Below are positions 24,736 to 33,110 of a stretch of 64,000 bases of DNA, piece by piece. The translations under genes and the position numbers were made by a program. Below the pieces are notes generated by a model. It was not told the origin of the DNA and ran no database searches. It saw nothing but the letters and a program-made list of their open reading frames with translations. The stretch lies in assembly GCF_016055025.1 (NCBI RefSeq), contig NZ_JAECVW010000001.1. One strand, 5' to 3'. This DNA is from Thermoactinomyces intermedius. GTDB taxonomy: Bacteria; Bacillota; Bacilli; Thermoactinomycetales; Thermoactinomycetaceae. Numbering within the stretch: the stretch's first letter is position 1; every line of letters starts with the position of its first letter.

Positions 24736-25679
24736 GCAAAGCCAGAGTGTTATTTATGGGCACGCCGGATTTTGCCGTGCCCTCTTTGCGTGTGTTGCTG
24801 GAAGAGAAAGAGCAGGTGGAAGTGATCGGGGTGGTGACCCAGCCGGATCGCCCCAAAGGAAGAAAAAAAGTATTGACGCCGCCCCCGGTCAAGGTGGAAG
24901 CCTTAAATCATGATCTGCCGGTGTTCCAGCCGCAAAAATTGAGATCGGAGGAAGGCATCCGTCGGGTTTTGGAACTGCAGCCGGATTTGATTGTGACCGC
25001 GGCATACGGTCAAATTTTGCCGGAACCTGTTTTAGAAGCCCCCAAATACGGATGTATCAATGTTCATGCCTCGTTGTTGCCCAAATACCGGGGAGGCGCT
25101 CCGATCCACCATGCCATCATCAACGGGGAAAAGGAAACCGGAGTGACGATCATGTACATGGTCAAAGCGTTGGATGCCGGAGACATGCTCTTGCAACGGG
25201 CGATTCCGATCACTTCTGAGGATAATGTGGGGACCATGCATGATAAATTGGCAAATCTTGGCGCAGAATTATTAAAAGAAGTTCTTCCTTCCATTCTCGA
25301 CGGCACGGTGCAGGCCGTTCCGCAAGATGATGAGCAGGCGACGTTTGCCCCCAATATCACCCGCGAAGATGAAAAAATCGACTGGAAACGTTCCGCCCGG
25401 GAACTGGATTGTCAAATCCGCGGCTTGTGCCCGTGGCCGGTTGCCTATACCATGTGGAAGGGAAAACCGTTTAAAATTTGGAAGGCTTCGGTGGTGAATG
25501 AAGAAACGCAAGACGAGCCCGGCACGGTGATCCGGTTGGATGCCGACGGCATTGTGGTGGCCACCGGCAACGGAATGTTGCGATTGACGGAAGTACAGCC
25601 TTCCGGAAAAAAACCGATGTCGGCCAAGCAATTTATCAACGGCCGGCAGATGAAGGCAGGAGATCGGTTCGGTGACTAA
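24732..25679 (+). CDS. fmt: Methionyl-tRNA formyltransferase
   Basis: The 315-residue enzyme formylates initiator Met-tRNA with 10-formyl-tetrahydrofolate. It shows the N-terminal FMGTPDFAVPSL, the SLLPKYRGGAPI active-site block (about 110) with the Asn and His of the NVHAS segment just before it, and the C-terminal tRNA-binding domain. The start is TTG at 24732, 4 bases inside def, preceded by CGGAGGA. It overlaps rsmB by 8 bases at its 3' end. Confidence 0.97.
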   Translation: MSKARVLFMGTPDFAVPSLRVLLEEKEQVEVIGVVTQPDRPKGRKKVLTPPPVKVEALNHDLPVFQPQKLRSEEGIRRVLELQPDLIVTAAYGQILPEPVLEAPKYGCINVHASLLPKYRGGAPIHHAIINGEKETGVTIMYMVKALDAGDMLLQRAIPITSEDNVGTMHDKLANLGAELLKEVLPSILDGTVQAVPQDDEQATFAPNITREDEKIDWKRSARELDCQIRGLCPWPVAYTMWKGKPFKIWKASVVNEETQDEPGTVIRLDADGIVVATGNGMLRLTEVQPSGKKPMSAKQFINGRQMKAGDRFGD

Positions 25680-27039
25680 ACAAAGGGAGGGCAATGCCCG
25701 GGAAACCGCTCTTTCCATTTTGGAGAAATGGGAAGAAAGACAAGCATACAGCAATTTGCTTTTGAATCAGGTGCTGCAAGCGTCCCCGTTGAATGAAAAG
25801 GACAAGCGCCTGGTGACCGAACTGGTTTACGGAACGATCCAACGAAAAAACACACTGGATTGGATATTGAACCAGTTGGTGAAAAAAGGCGTCGGCTCTT
25901 TGGAGCTCTGGGTCCGCCAACTGCTCAGGCTCGGTATTTATCAATTGCTTTATCTGGATAAGATTCCGGAGCGGGCGGCGATTTACGAAACGGTGCAAAT
26001 CAGCAAAAAGAGGGGGCACCGGGGCATCAGCGGACTGGTCAACGGGGTGTTGCGTTCTTTTTTAAGGAACCGGCGCCGCCTGACACCGAAAAAAAATCCG
26101 CAAACCCTGGCGGAAAAAGCGGTTTCGTATTCTCATCCCGGGTGGATGATCGAACGGATGGAACAGGCATACGGGGAGGAAGAGACAAAAGCGGCATTGC
26201 TTTCCAATCATCATCCTCCCCGGGTGAGTGTCCGGGTGAACCGGCTGAAGATGGATCGGGATGTTTTCATCAAAGAGTGGAATGCAACCGGAAACGGCCG
26301 GGCGGAGGCATCCGGGATCGCACCGGAAGGCGTGGCGATTTCAGGCGGTGGAAACCCGGCGTTCACCCCGTGGTTCCGGGAAGGGTATTGCACCATTCAA
26401 GATGAAAGTTCGATGCTGGTGGCGCGTGTTTTGGCACCGGCCCCCGGCATGAAAGTGTTGGATGTCTGCGCGGCTCCCGGGGGGAAAACGACGCATCTGG
26501 CGGAATTGATGAAGAATCAGGGACACATTGTGGCCTGTGATGTCCATGACCACAAACTTTCCCTGATCCGGTCCAATGCTTCGCGACTGGGAATAGATAT
26601 CATTTCCGTCCGCCAATTGGATGGGCGGAACCTGCCCGGATCATTTCAACCGCATTCGTTTGATGCCGTTTTGCTGGATGCCCCCTGTTCCGGATTGGGG
26701 GTGATCCGGCGCAAACCGGATTTAAAATGGGGCAAAGAAGCGGAGAATATTGAGGCATTGGCACAGTTGCAAAAAGAGTTGCTGGATGCGGCTGCCCCGC
26801 TGCTGAAACCGGGCGGGGTTCTTGTGTACAGCACCTGTACTTGGGAACCGCGTGAAAACCGGGAGCAGGTGGAGTCCTTTTTAAAAAGGCATCCGGATTT
26901 TTCCGGTGACAACACTTGGAAGGAAGAATTGCCGGATCCGGTGAAAAGCCGGGTTCGTTCAGGGGACGGTTGGATTCAAATCCTGCCGCACGATTTTCTG
27001 AGTGACGGTTTTTTTATTTCACGGATGATCAAACATTGA
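25672..27039 (+). CDS. rsmB: 16S rRNA m5C967 methyltransferase RsmB
   Basis: The 455-residue enzyme methylates cytosine 967 of 16S rRNA. The N-terminal third is the NusB-like RNA-binding domain (ARETALSILEKWEERQAYSN). The SAM-binding motif VLDVCAAPGGKTTHLAELM is at about residue 261. The two catalytic cysteines lie in DAPCSGLGV (about 339) and STCTWEPREN (about 389). The GTG at 25672 overlaps fmt by 8 bases, with GGAG upstream. A strong terminator follows at 27071-27103. In B. subtilis rlmN follows directly, but here a germination operon intervenes. Confidence 0.97.
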   Translation: MTKQREGNARETALSILEKWEERQAYSNLLLNQVLQASPLNEKDKRLVTELVYGTIQRKNTLDWILNQLVKKGVGSLELWVRQLLRLGIYQLLYLDKIPERAAIYETVQISKKRGHRGISGLVNGVLRSFLRNRRRLTPKKNPQTLAEKAVSYSHPGWMIERMEQAYGEEETKAALLSNHHPPRVSVRVNRLKMDRDVFIKEWNATGNGRAEASGIAPEGVAISGGGNPAFTPWFREGYCTIQDESSMLVARVLAPAPGMKVLDVCAAPGGKTTHLAELMKNQGHIVACDVHDHKLSLIRSNASRLGIDIISVRQLDGRNLPGSFQPHSFDAVLLDAPCSGLGVIRRKPDLKWGKEAENIEALAQLQKELLDAAAPLLKPGGVLVYSTCTWEPRENREQVESFLKRHPDFSGDNTWKEELPDPVKSRVRSGDGWIQILPHDFLSDGFFISRMIKH

Positions 27040-27070
27040 AAGGTTCAGGGCGATGCGCCCATGTGCCGGA

Positions 27071-27103
27071 AATCAGCGGGAACAACATCCCGCTGATTTT
27101 TTT
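27071..27103 (+). terminator. Terminator after rsmB
   Basis: AATCAGCGGGA (27071-27081) and TCCCGCTGATT (27088-27098) form a perfect 11-bp stem, followed by T residues to 27103. It isolates the germination operon downstream. Confidence 0.92.
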
Positions 27104-27164
27104 ATTCCATCCCCCGATGCATGATTTCCCGGGCTTGGTGGGAAGTTATGGATGGTGATGTTTA

Positions 27165-28745
27165 ATGAGAAGACCCAATCGTGTTTTAAACAGGGAACGC
27201 AAAAAGAAAAAGAAATTGGAAGAACATAATGAACAACAATTAAATAAAGCGGTGAAAGAGGAAACACCCGTCTATCCGGATTTGGATCAGAATCTGGAGT
27301 TTATCAAAAATGTTCTCGGTGATTCCTCGGATCTGGTGATACGTGAGTTCACGATTGACCAACCCCGGAAAAAAGCGGCCGTGATTTATTTTGATGAGTT
27401 GATCAATAAAGAGTTGGCCCATAATTTTTTAATCCGGCCGCTGATCAAGCTGGAAAAAACAGGAGAAGAGCTGTCGGATCCGTGGGAAACGATTGTCAAC
27501 GAAGTGGAGGCCGGAGAGACGGAAGAAGTCGATCAGATGAGAAAAGTCTTGGAAGGCGTGTTGGGAGGGGACACCGTTTTATTGGTGGATGGTTCCGAAA
27601 AAGGGTTGATTGTCGGCTCGAAAGGTTGGGCTACCCGGGGTGTTGATGAACCACGGGCAGAACAAGTGGTGCGAGGGCCCCGTGAAGGATTGAGTGAAAC
27701 CTTAAATTTCAGTTTGTCCATGATCCGCCATCGTCTGCGGGATCCATCCCTGCGTGTGAAGTATATCGCGGTGGGAAAAAGGACCAAGACGACGGTTGCC
27801 GTCTTGTATATTGAAGAGATCAGCGAAAAACAAATCGTGCAAGAAGTGGAAGAGCGGATCAAACGGATCAAAATCGACGGGATTCTGGAAGCCGGTTATA
27901 TTGAAGAGATGATCCAGGATCAAATGTGGACGCCGTTTCCGCTGTTACAAAACACGGAACGGCCGGACACGGTGGTCTCGCATTTGTTGGAGGGGAAAGT
28001 GGCCGTGATGGTGGACGGGGCTCCCCAAGCGTTGATTGCCCCGGCGGTGTTCAGCCAGTTTTACAACAGTCCGGAGGATTATTACGAGCGTTATTTGATT
28101 TCGACGTTCCTGAGGTTTATCCGTTTGCTCAGTTTGTTTATCGCCTTATTGTTGCCGGCACTTTACATCGCTTTCATTTCGTTTCATCCTGAAATGATCC
28201 CTTCCGACTTGATGCTTGCGATGGCTGCGGGACGGGCCACCGTGCCGTTTTCGGCAATTGTGGAGGCATTGATCATGGAGATCAGTGTGGAAATTTTGCG
28301 GGAAGCCAGCATTCGCCTTCCGGGACCGATCGGGCCGACCATCGGGATTGTCGGGGCGCTGGTCATTGGGAACGCGGCGGTGACCGCCGGACTGGTTTCC
28401 CCCGCCTTTGTGATTGTTGTCGGTTTGACGACGATCAGCTCGTACGCCAATCCCAATTACAATGCAGCCATTTCGGTCCGTCTGCTGCGCTTTCCGTTCA
28501 TGATCGTCGCAGCGATGTTCGGGTTGTTTGGCATCATGATCGGATTGATGCTTTTGCTTTTGCATCTGGTTCAGCTCCGGTCTTTTGGCGTGCCGTACAT
28601 GGCTCCGTTTGCCCCCTTGAATTTGCGGGATCTCAGAGACTCCCTGATCCGCATCCCGTGGCCGTGGATGAAAAAACGACCGACCATCTATCAGACACAT
28701 AATAAAATCCGCTTGAAAAAGGGAGGAACCAAAGATGGATCGTAA
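27165..28745 (+). CDS. Spore germinant receptor subunit A (GerA/GerKA family)
   Basis: The 526-residue protein is the A subunit of a Ger-type nutrient germinant receptor in the spore inner membrane. A highly charged N-terminus (KKKKKLEEHNEQQ) leads into the soluble GerA N-terminal domain. The membrane part, from about residue 315, shows four or five hydrophobic segments with the family's PFSAIVEALIMEISVEILREA and LPGPIGPTIGIVGALVIG blocks. The ATG at 27165 follows a weak GGTGATG. A poor forespore-type match (GCATG, 16 bases, GGGAAGTTA at 27119-27148) lies just upstream; real control by sigma-G is inferred from the family. It overlaps subunit B by 11 bases. The germinant cannot be predicted. 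Confidence 0.93.
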   Translation: MRRPNRVLNRERKKKKKLEEHNEQQLNKAVKEETPVYPDLDQNLEFIKNVLGDSSDLVIREFTIDQPRKKAAVIYFDELINKELAHNFLIRPLIKLEKTGEELSDPWETIVNEVEAGETEEVDQMRKVLEGVLGGDTVLLVDGSEKGLIVGSKGWATRGVDEPRAEQVVRGPREGLSETLNFSLSMIRHRLRDPSLRVKYIAVGKRTKTTVAVLYIEEISEKQIVQEVEERIKRIKIDGILEAGYIEEMIQDQMWTPFPLLQNTERPDTVVSHLLEGKVAVMVDGAPQALIAPAVFSQFYNSPEDYYERYLISTFLRFIRLLSLFIALLLPALYIAFISFHPEMIPSDLMLAMAAGRATVPFSAIVEALIMEISVEILREASIRLPGPIGPTIGIVGALVIGNAAVTAGLVSPAFVIVVGLTTISSYANPNYNAAISVRLLRFPFMIVAAMFGLFGIMIGLMLLLLHLVQLRSFGVPYMAPFAPLNLRDLRDSLIRIPWPWMKKRPTIYQTHNKIRLKKGGTKDGS

Positions 28746-29880
28746 AACCGCATCCAAACAAGTCATCACTTCCTATCAGGCTTTCACGCTTCTTTATTCC
28801 ACCATTTTTGGAGCCGGTGTCCTGAGTTTGCCGAGGTCGGTCGGGGAATCGGCCGGAAACGATATGATTTGGGTGATTCTTTTGTCCGGGGTGGTCGTGG
28901 CGATCCTGGTGTATTTGATGACCCGGCTTTGTCAGCGGTTTCCCGGGATGACACTGGTGCAGTTTGCCCCTTACATTTTGGGTTCCAGAAAAAGAAAGTG
29001 GGTCGGATATGTCATTAGTTTTCCCTTTTTGTTGATGGTGGCGCTTTTTTTTGTCATGGGGACGGCATCAGTCGTGCGCATTTTTGGGGAAACCGTGGTG
29101 ACGACCATGTTGCCGCGCACCCCTGTGGAAGCCGTGATGCTTATTTTTCTTTTGGCGGCGGCTTTTGGTGCGGGAAGTGATCTCGGAGTGATTGCCAAAT
29201 TGAACGAGTTTTTGTTCCCGATCACGTTGATCCCTTTCTTGTCCATGATATATGCTTTGTTTCAAAGCGGGGAAATCACCAACATTCTGCCGCTCTTTCA
29301 ACTGGATCCGATGGTCTTGCCGAAAGCGTTGATGGGAGGCGCTTTTGCTTTTGCCGGATTTCAAGTGGTGATGATTTTTTCCGGGTTTTATCAACAACCG
29401 GAGAAAATGAAAAAAGCAAATATGATTTCCATCCTCGCCATCACCATTTCGTATTGGTACTTGTGTGCCATTTCCTTGAGTGTTTTTGGGATCGACGAAG
29501 TGAAAAATTTGATGTTTCCTGTTTTGGAAGTGGCCAAAGTGGTCAAGATGGAAGACATTTTGTTTGAGCGGATCGAATCGGCCATTTTATCAATTTGGCT
29601 GGTTGCGGGTTATACATCGGTGGTCAATTTGTTTTCGGCTTTGGTTCAAATCATCATCGAGTATTTTCGCCTTTCCGAAAGGTACCGCCGCTTGATTGCT
29701 TTTCTCGCCGTCCCGGTTTTTTTGTACTTGGCATTGATCCCGGAGAATACACAGGAAGTGGGGATTTATGCCGATCGGATCGGGCTTTATGATGGCGTCA
29801 TTTCTGTCATCATTCCCGTGGTTCTGTTGCTGGTTGCCGTGATTCGCAAGAAGAAAGGAGAAGTTCGCGATGAAATTTAA
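28735..29880 (+). CDS. Spore germinant receptor subunit B (GerB family permease)
   Basis: The 381-residue protein is the B subunit, a membrane protein of the amino acid-polyamine-organocation fold with about ten hydrophobic segments. The N-terminus shows the usual TSYQAFTLLYSTIFGAGVLSLPR. B subunits bind the germinant in GerBB-type receptors, and the ligand here is unknown. The ATG at 28735 follows GGGAGGAA and lies 11 bases inside subunit A. It overlaps subunit C by 11 bases as well, so the three subunits are tightly coupled for stoichiometric synthesis. Confidence 0.93.
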   Translation: MDRKTASKQVITSYQAFTLLYSTIFGAGVLSLPRSVGESAGNDMIWVILLSGVVVAILVYLMTRLCQRFPGMTLVQFAPYILGSRKRKWVGYVISFPFLLMVALFFVMGTASVVRIFGETVVTTMLPRTPVEAVMLIFLLAAAFGAGSDLGVIAKLNEFLFPITLIPFLSMIYALFQSGEITNILPLFQLDPMVLPKALMGGAFAFAGFQVVMIFSGFYQQPEKMKKANMISILAITISYWYLCAISLSVFGIDEVKNLMFPVLEVAKVVKMEDILFERIESAILSIWLVAGYTSVVNLFSALVQIIIEYFRLSERYRRLIAFLAVPVFLYLALIPENTQEVGIYADRIGLYDGVISVIIPVVLLLVAVIRKKKGEVRDEI

Positions 29881-31018
29881 TCTTCTCCAAAGAAAAAGAT
29901 GGGTCATCATACTTTCGGTGTTGTCCCTGATGTTGACCAGTGGATGTTGGGATGCGATCGAAATTGAAAAACGGGCGGTTGTCGTGGCATTGGCGGTGGA
30001 CCAAAGCCCGTTGGGGCATAAAGTGTCAATCCAAGTCCCGAACCCCCGCAAAACCGTCGGCGGCGGTGAAGAAGGTGGGGGAGGAGGCGGAGGTGCCGGA
30101 GCTGTCGAATTATTTTCGGAGGAAGGACGCACCCTCCAGGAAGCATTCATGCAAATCGAGAATGAAACCAATTATCCTTTGTTTACGGGACACACTCAAA
30201 TTTTGTTGATCGGTGAGGAGTTGGCGAAAAACGGGACCAGAGATTTGATGGAAGGATTGAGGCGAAATCAACAAATCCGGCGCCATTTGTGGCCGGTGAT
30301 CATTCAAGGCGAGGCGAAGGATGCCTTGGACGTTCAGGTTCGTCTCGAAGAAATTCCCATCGATTATTTGCGGGAAACGATCGATACCGGAATCAAAAAT
30401 GGGCGTTTTCCGTCGATGGTTTTGGGGGAGTATTTTGAGGAATTGTCCAACCCGGCCAAACGGGCCCCGATTTTGAATGTTTTCCGCGTCTCTGACAACC
30501 GCTATGTTTGGAACGGAATCGGCATTTTTAAAAATGACCGCCTGCTCGGGGTTTTGAAACCGCCTTTGGTCAATGCATTGCTGCATGTCCGGGAACACAA
30601 ACCCGGATGGCCGGTGATGATCGATTGCCCCCAACAACAGAAAGGGCAAATCGTGTTTTTTCCAAAATCATCCTCCAGCAACATTCACATTTCGGAAAAG
30701 GAACCGGCGATCGACGTGAACGTGAGCATGGAAGGGGAAATCACGGTCAAAGAATGTACTTCGTATAAGCTGGATCAACCGCAAAAATACCAGATGCTCA
30801 GTAATATGGTCCAACATGAATATGATAAATCTGCGAAAAAGCTGATTGATCTGGCCCAAAAAGAGTACAATACAGATATCTTTGCCCTTGGCAAATTTGT
30901 AAAGGCTTATTACCCGAAACTGTATCACCGGTTGAACTGGGAAAAAGACTTTTCCCAAATACCGATCCGCATTCATTATGACGTGGATGTGCGAAGAGCC
31001 GGTTTGGAGTCGAAGTGA
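29870..31018 (+). CDS. Spore germinant receptor subunit C (GerC family lipoprotein)
   Basis: The 382-residue lipoprotein completes the germinant receptor. A signal peptide ends at Cys26 in MLTSGC, and the next residues form the family's conserved CWD motif followed by EIEKRAVVVALAVD. GerC-type domains follow to the C-terminus. An odd feature is a glycine-rich stretch at about residues 63-76, with seven consecutive Gly residues encoded by GGN codons. Most family members have only a short loop there. The ATG at 29870 follows AAGAAAGGAG and overlaps subunit B by 11 bases. No clear terminator follows. Confidence 0.93.
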   Translation: MKFNLLQRKRWVIILSVLSLMLTSGCWDAIEIEKRAVVVALAVDQSPLGHKVSIQVPNPRKTVGGGEEGGGGGGGAGAVELFSEEGRTLQEAFMQIENETNYPLFTGHTQILLIGEELAKNGTRDLMEGLRRNQQIRRHLWPVIIQGEAKDALDVQVRLEEIPIDYLRETIDTGIKNGRFPSMVLGEYFEELSNPAKRAPILNVFRVSDNRYVWNGIGIFKNDRLLGVLKPPLVNALLHVREHKPGWPVMIDCPQQQKGQIVFFPKSSSSNIHISEKEPAIDVNVSMEGEITVKECTSYKLDQPQKYQMLSNMVQHEYDKSAKKLIDLAQKEYNTDIFALGKFVKAYYPKLYHRLNWEKDFSQIPIRIHYDVDVRRAGLESK

Positions 31019-31102
31019 CACAGGGGGGAGGAGAAGCCGCAATATCTGTCAGAAAGGACACAAAAATCTTCACGAGCTGTCCCTTTTCTTTCATTGGGAC
31101 TA

Positions 31103-31111
31103 TGATATAAT
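31103..31111 (+). promoter_or_regulatory. Extended -10 promoter of rlmN
   Basis: TGATATAAT gives an extended -10 (TG-N-TATAAT, box at 31106-31111). No good -35 box lies 17 bases upstream, as is typical of extended -10 promoters. Transcription would start near 31118. Confidence 0.65.
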
Positions 31112-31121
31112 AAGAAAAGTT

Positions 31122-31144
31122 TTGAACAGGCGTTCCCTGTTCAA
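31122..31144 (+). repeat. Hairpin at the 5' end of the rlmN transcript
   Basis: TTGAACAGG (31122-31130) and CCTGTTCAA (31136-31144) are perfect complements around CGTTC. The hairpin would form within the first bases of the transcript from the promoter at 31103-31111. It could stabilise the RNA or be a protein-binding site. Confidence 0.6.
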
Positions 31145-31179
31145 GATGGATGGCTAGTTAGGAATTGGTGAGATCATTT

Positions 31180-32220
31180 ATGAAACCTTTTGCATACGAT
31201 TTGACTTATGAAATGTGGATGGAATGGATGAAAGAAAGGAATCAACCGGCATTCCGGGCCAAACAGGTGATGGATTGGCTTTATGTGAAACGCGTTGATT
31301 CATTCCGGGAGATGACGAATCTTCCCAAAACGTTGAGGGAAACCTTGGAGGAGCATTTTCAACTGGCACCGCTTCAAATCATCACCCGCCAGGTTTCCAA
31401 AGACGGTACGGTGAAATTCTTGTTTGGTTTGCATGACCAACATGCCATTGAGACCGTGGTCATGCGGCACAATTACGGAATCAGCGTTTGTGTGACCACC
31501 CAAGTGGGATGCCGGTTGGGATGTACATTTTGTGCATCCACACTGGGCGGATTGAAACGGAACCTTTCCAGTGGAGAAATTGTCGCGCAAGTGATGATGG
31601 CTCAAAAATATTTGGACCAAACGAATGAAAGAGTGAAATCGGTTGTTGTCATGGGTTCCGGTGAGCCTTTTGAAAACTACGATGCCACCATGCGTTTTGT
31701 TCGCACGATCAATGATTCGCATGGTTTAAATATCGGGCAAAGACATATTACCGTTTCCACCAGTGGAGTGGTGCCGAATATTTATCGGTTTGCTGATGAA
31801 AATTGGCAAGTGGGTTTGGCCATTTCTCTGCATGCGCCCAATCAGGAATTGCGCAAGAAATTGATGCCCATCAGCCGGAAGTACCCGCTCGCTGAACTTT
31901 TGGAAGCGTGTTGGTACTACATCAATGAGACCGGACGCCGGCTCACTTTTGAATATGCCTTGATCGGCGGGAAAAACGACCAGGATGAACATGCCCACGA
32001 ACTGGGGCAACTGCTGCAAGGAAAAAATTGTCTGGTCAATTTGATTCCGGTCAACTACGTTCCGGAACGCAATTACACCCGGACGCCGCGGGAACAAATT
32101 TTTGAGTTTAAACGGATTTTGGACTCATATCATATCAATACAACCATCCGCAGAGAACAAGGACATGACATTGATGCGGCATGCGGACAATTGCGGGCCA
32201 AACACAACCAGTCAAAATGA
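31180..32220 (+). CDS. rlmN: Dual-specificity 23S rRNA/tRNA adenine C2-methyltransferase RlmN
   Basis: The 346-residue radical-SAM enzyme methylates A2503 of 23S rRNA and A37 of some tRNAs. The CxxxCxxC iron-sulfur motif CRLGCTFC is at about residues 110-117. The conserved GSGEPFENYDA and STSGVVPNI segments follow, and the acceptor Cys is in the C-terminal DIDAACGQLR. The ATG at 31180 follows GGTGAG by 7 bases; a TTG at 31165 would include that site. It has its own extended -10 promoter, separating it from the germination operon. Confidence 0.97.
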   Translation: MKPFAYDLTYEMWMEWMKERNQPAFRAKQVMDWLYVKRVDSFREMTNLPKTLRETLEEHFQLAPLQIITRQVSKDGTVKFLFGLHDQHAIETVVMRHNYGISVCVTTQVGCRLGCTFCASTLGGLKRNLSSGEIVAQVMMAQKYLDQTNERVKSVVVMGSGEPFENYDATMRFVRTINDSHGLNIGQRHITVSTSGVVPNIYRFADENWQVGLAISLHAPNQELRKKLMPISRKYPLAELLEACWYYINETGRRLTFEYALIGGKNDQDEHAHELGQLLQGKNCLVNLIPVNYVPERNYTRTPREQIFEFKRILDSYHINTTIRREQGHDIDAACGQLRAKHNQSK

Positions 32221-32336
32221 GAATTTTTCGGGCGGCATGCAATCGATTCCCGAGGAAAACGCGAAGGTTGAGAAACGTCATTTCCTCTATATTGCATTTC
32301 AACCAAGGGAAACTGAAAGGGAAAGGGGTAACCGGA

Positions 32337-33089
32337 ATGGAGCTAGCTCGGCGCACAGACATCGGACGTGTGCGTGATCTGAACGAAGACAGCACAGGTC
32401 TGATTGTGACCAAATCCGGGGCTGTGATTGCCATTGTTGCGGATGGAATGGGCGGGCATCAGGCTGGAGACGTAGCCAGCAGCAAGACCGTGGAAACCAT
32501 TGAACAGGTGGTCTCAGCCCAACCCTTGGATATATCTACGGATGAAAAAAGTGACTTACTTCTTCATGCAGTAGGGAAAGCGAATGAAACCGTATATAAT
32601 ATGGCAGCTGAGAATAACCAATATAAAGGGATGGGTACAACGGTGATCGCATCCATTGTAGACACCAAAGAAGTTGTCTTGGCCCATGTGGGAGACAGCC
32701 GGGCATATATGCTGCATAATGGCGGACTCTATCAATTGACCGAAGATCATTCCTATGTCAATCTTTTGAAAAAACATGGGCAAATCACTGAAGAAGAAGC
32801 GGCAAATCATCCGCAACGCAATATGATCGTCCGGGCAGTCGGAACAAGTGAAGAAGTGGAAGTGGATTTGATCAATACACCATGGAGTCAGGGAGACACG
32901 TTGCTCCTATGCTCAGACGGACTGACTACAATGGTTAGCGAGAGGGAAATCGGGCTTGTTTTATCTTCCAAAACCATGTCCTTGGATGAGAAAGCGGATC
33001 AGCTGATAAAAATGGCGTTGGACGCCGGCGGAACAGATAATATTTCCCTTATCTTACTAAGGCATACAGGAAGGTCAGCGACATCTTAA
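32337..33089 (+). CDS. prpC: PP2C-type serine/threonine phosphatase PrpC (Stp)
   Basis: The 250-residue metal-dependent phosphatase reverses phosphorylation by the adjacent kinase PrkC. PP2C metal ligands are visible in DIGRVRDLNEDS (N-terminal Asp), DGMGGHQAGDVAS, HVGDSRAYM and the C-terminal GGTDNIS. The ATG at 32337 follows AAAGGGG by 8 bases; the longer frame from 32181 runs into rlmN and has no site. The 116-base gap after rlmN shows no convincing promoter. It is followed by prkC after 21 bases, the usual pairing in Firmicutes. Confidence 0.96.
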   Translation: MELARRTDIGRVRDLNEDSTGLIVTKSGAVIAIVADGMGGHQAGDVASSKTVETIEQVVSAQPLDISTDEKSDLLLHAVGKANETVYNMAAENNQYKGMGTTVIASIVDTKEVVLAHVGDSRAYMLHNGGLYQLTEDHSYVNLLKKHGQITEEEAANHPQRNMIVRAVGTSEEVEVDLINTPWSQGDTLLLCSDGLTTMVSEREIGLVLSSKTMSLDEKADQLIKMALDAGGTDNISLILLRHTGRSATS

Positions 33090-33110
33090 TCGGGTGCAAG
33101 GAGGAACGAG

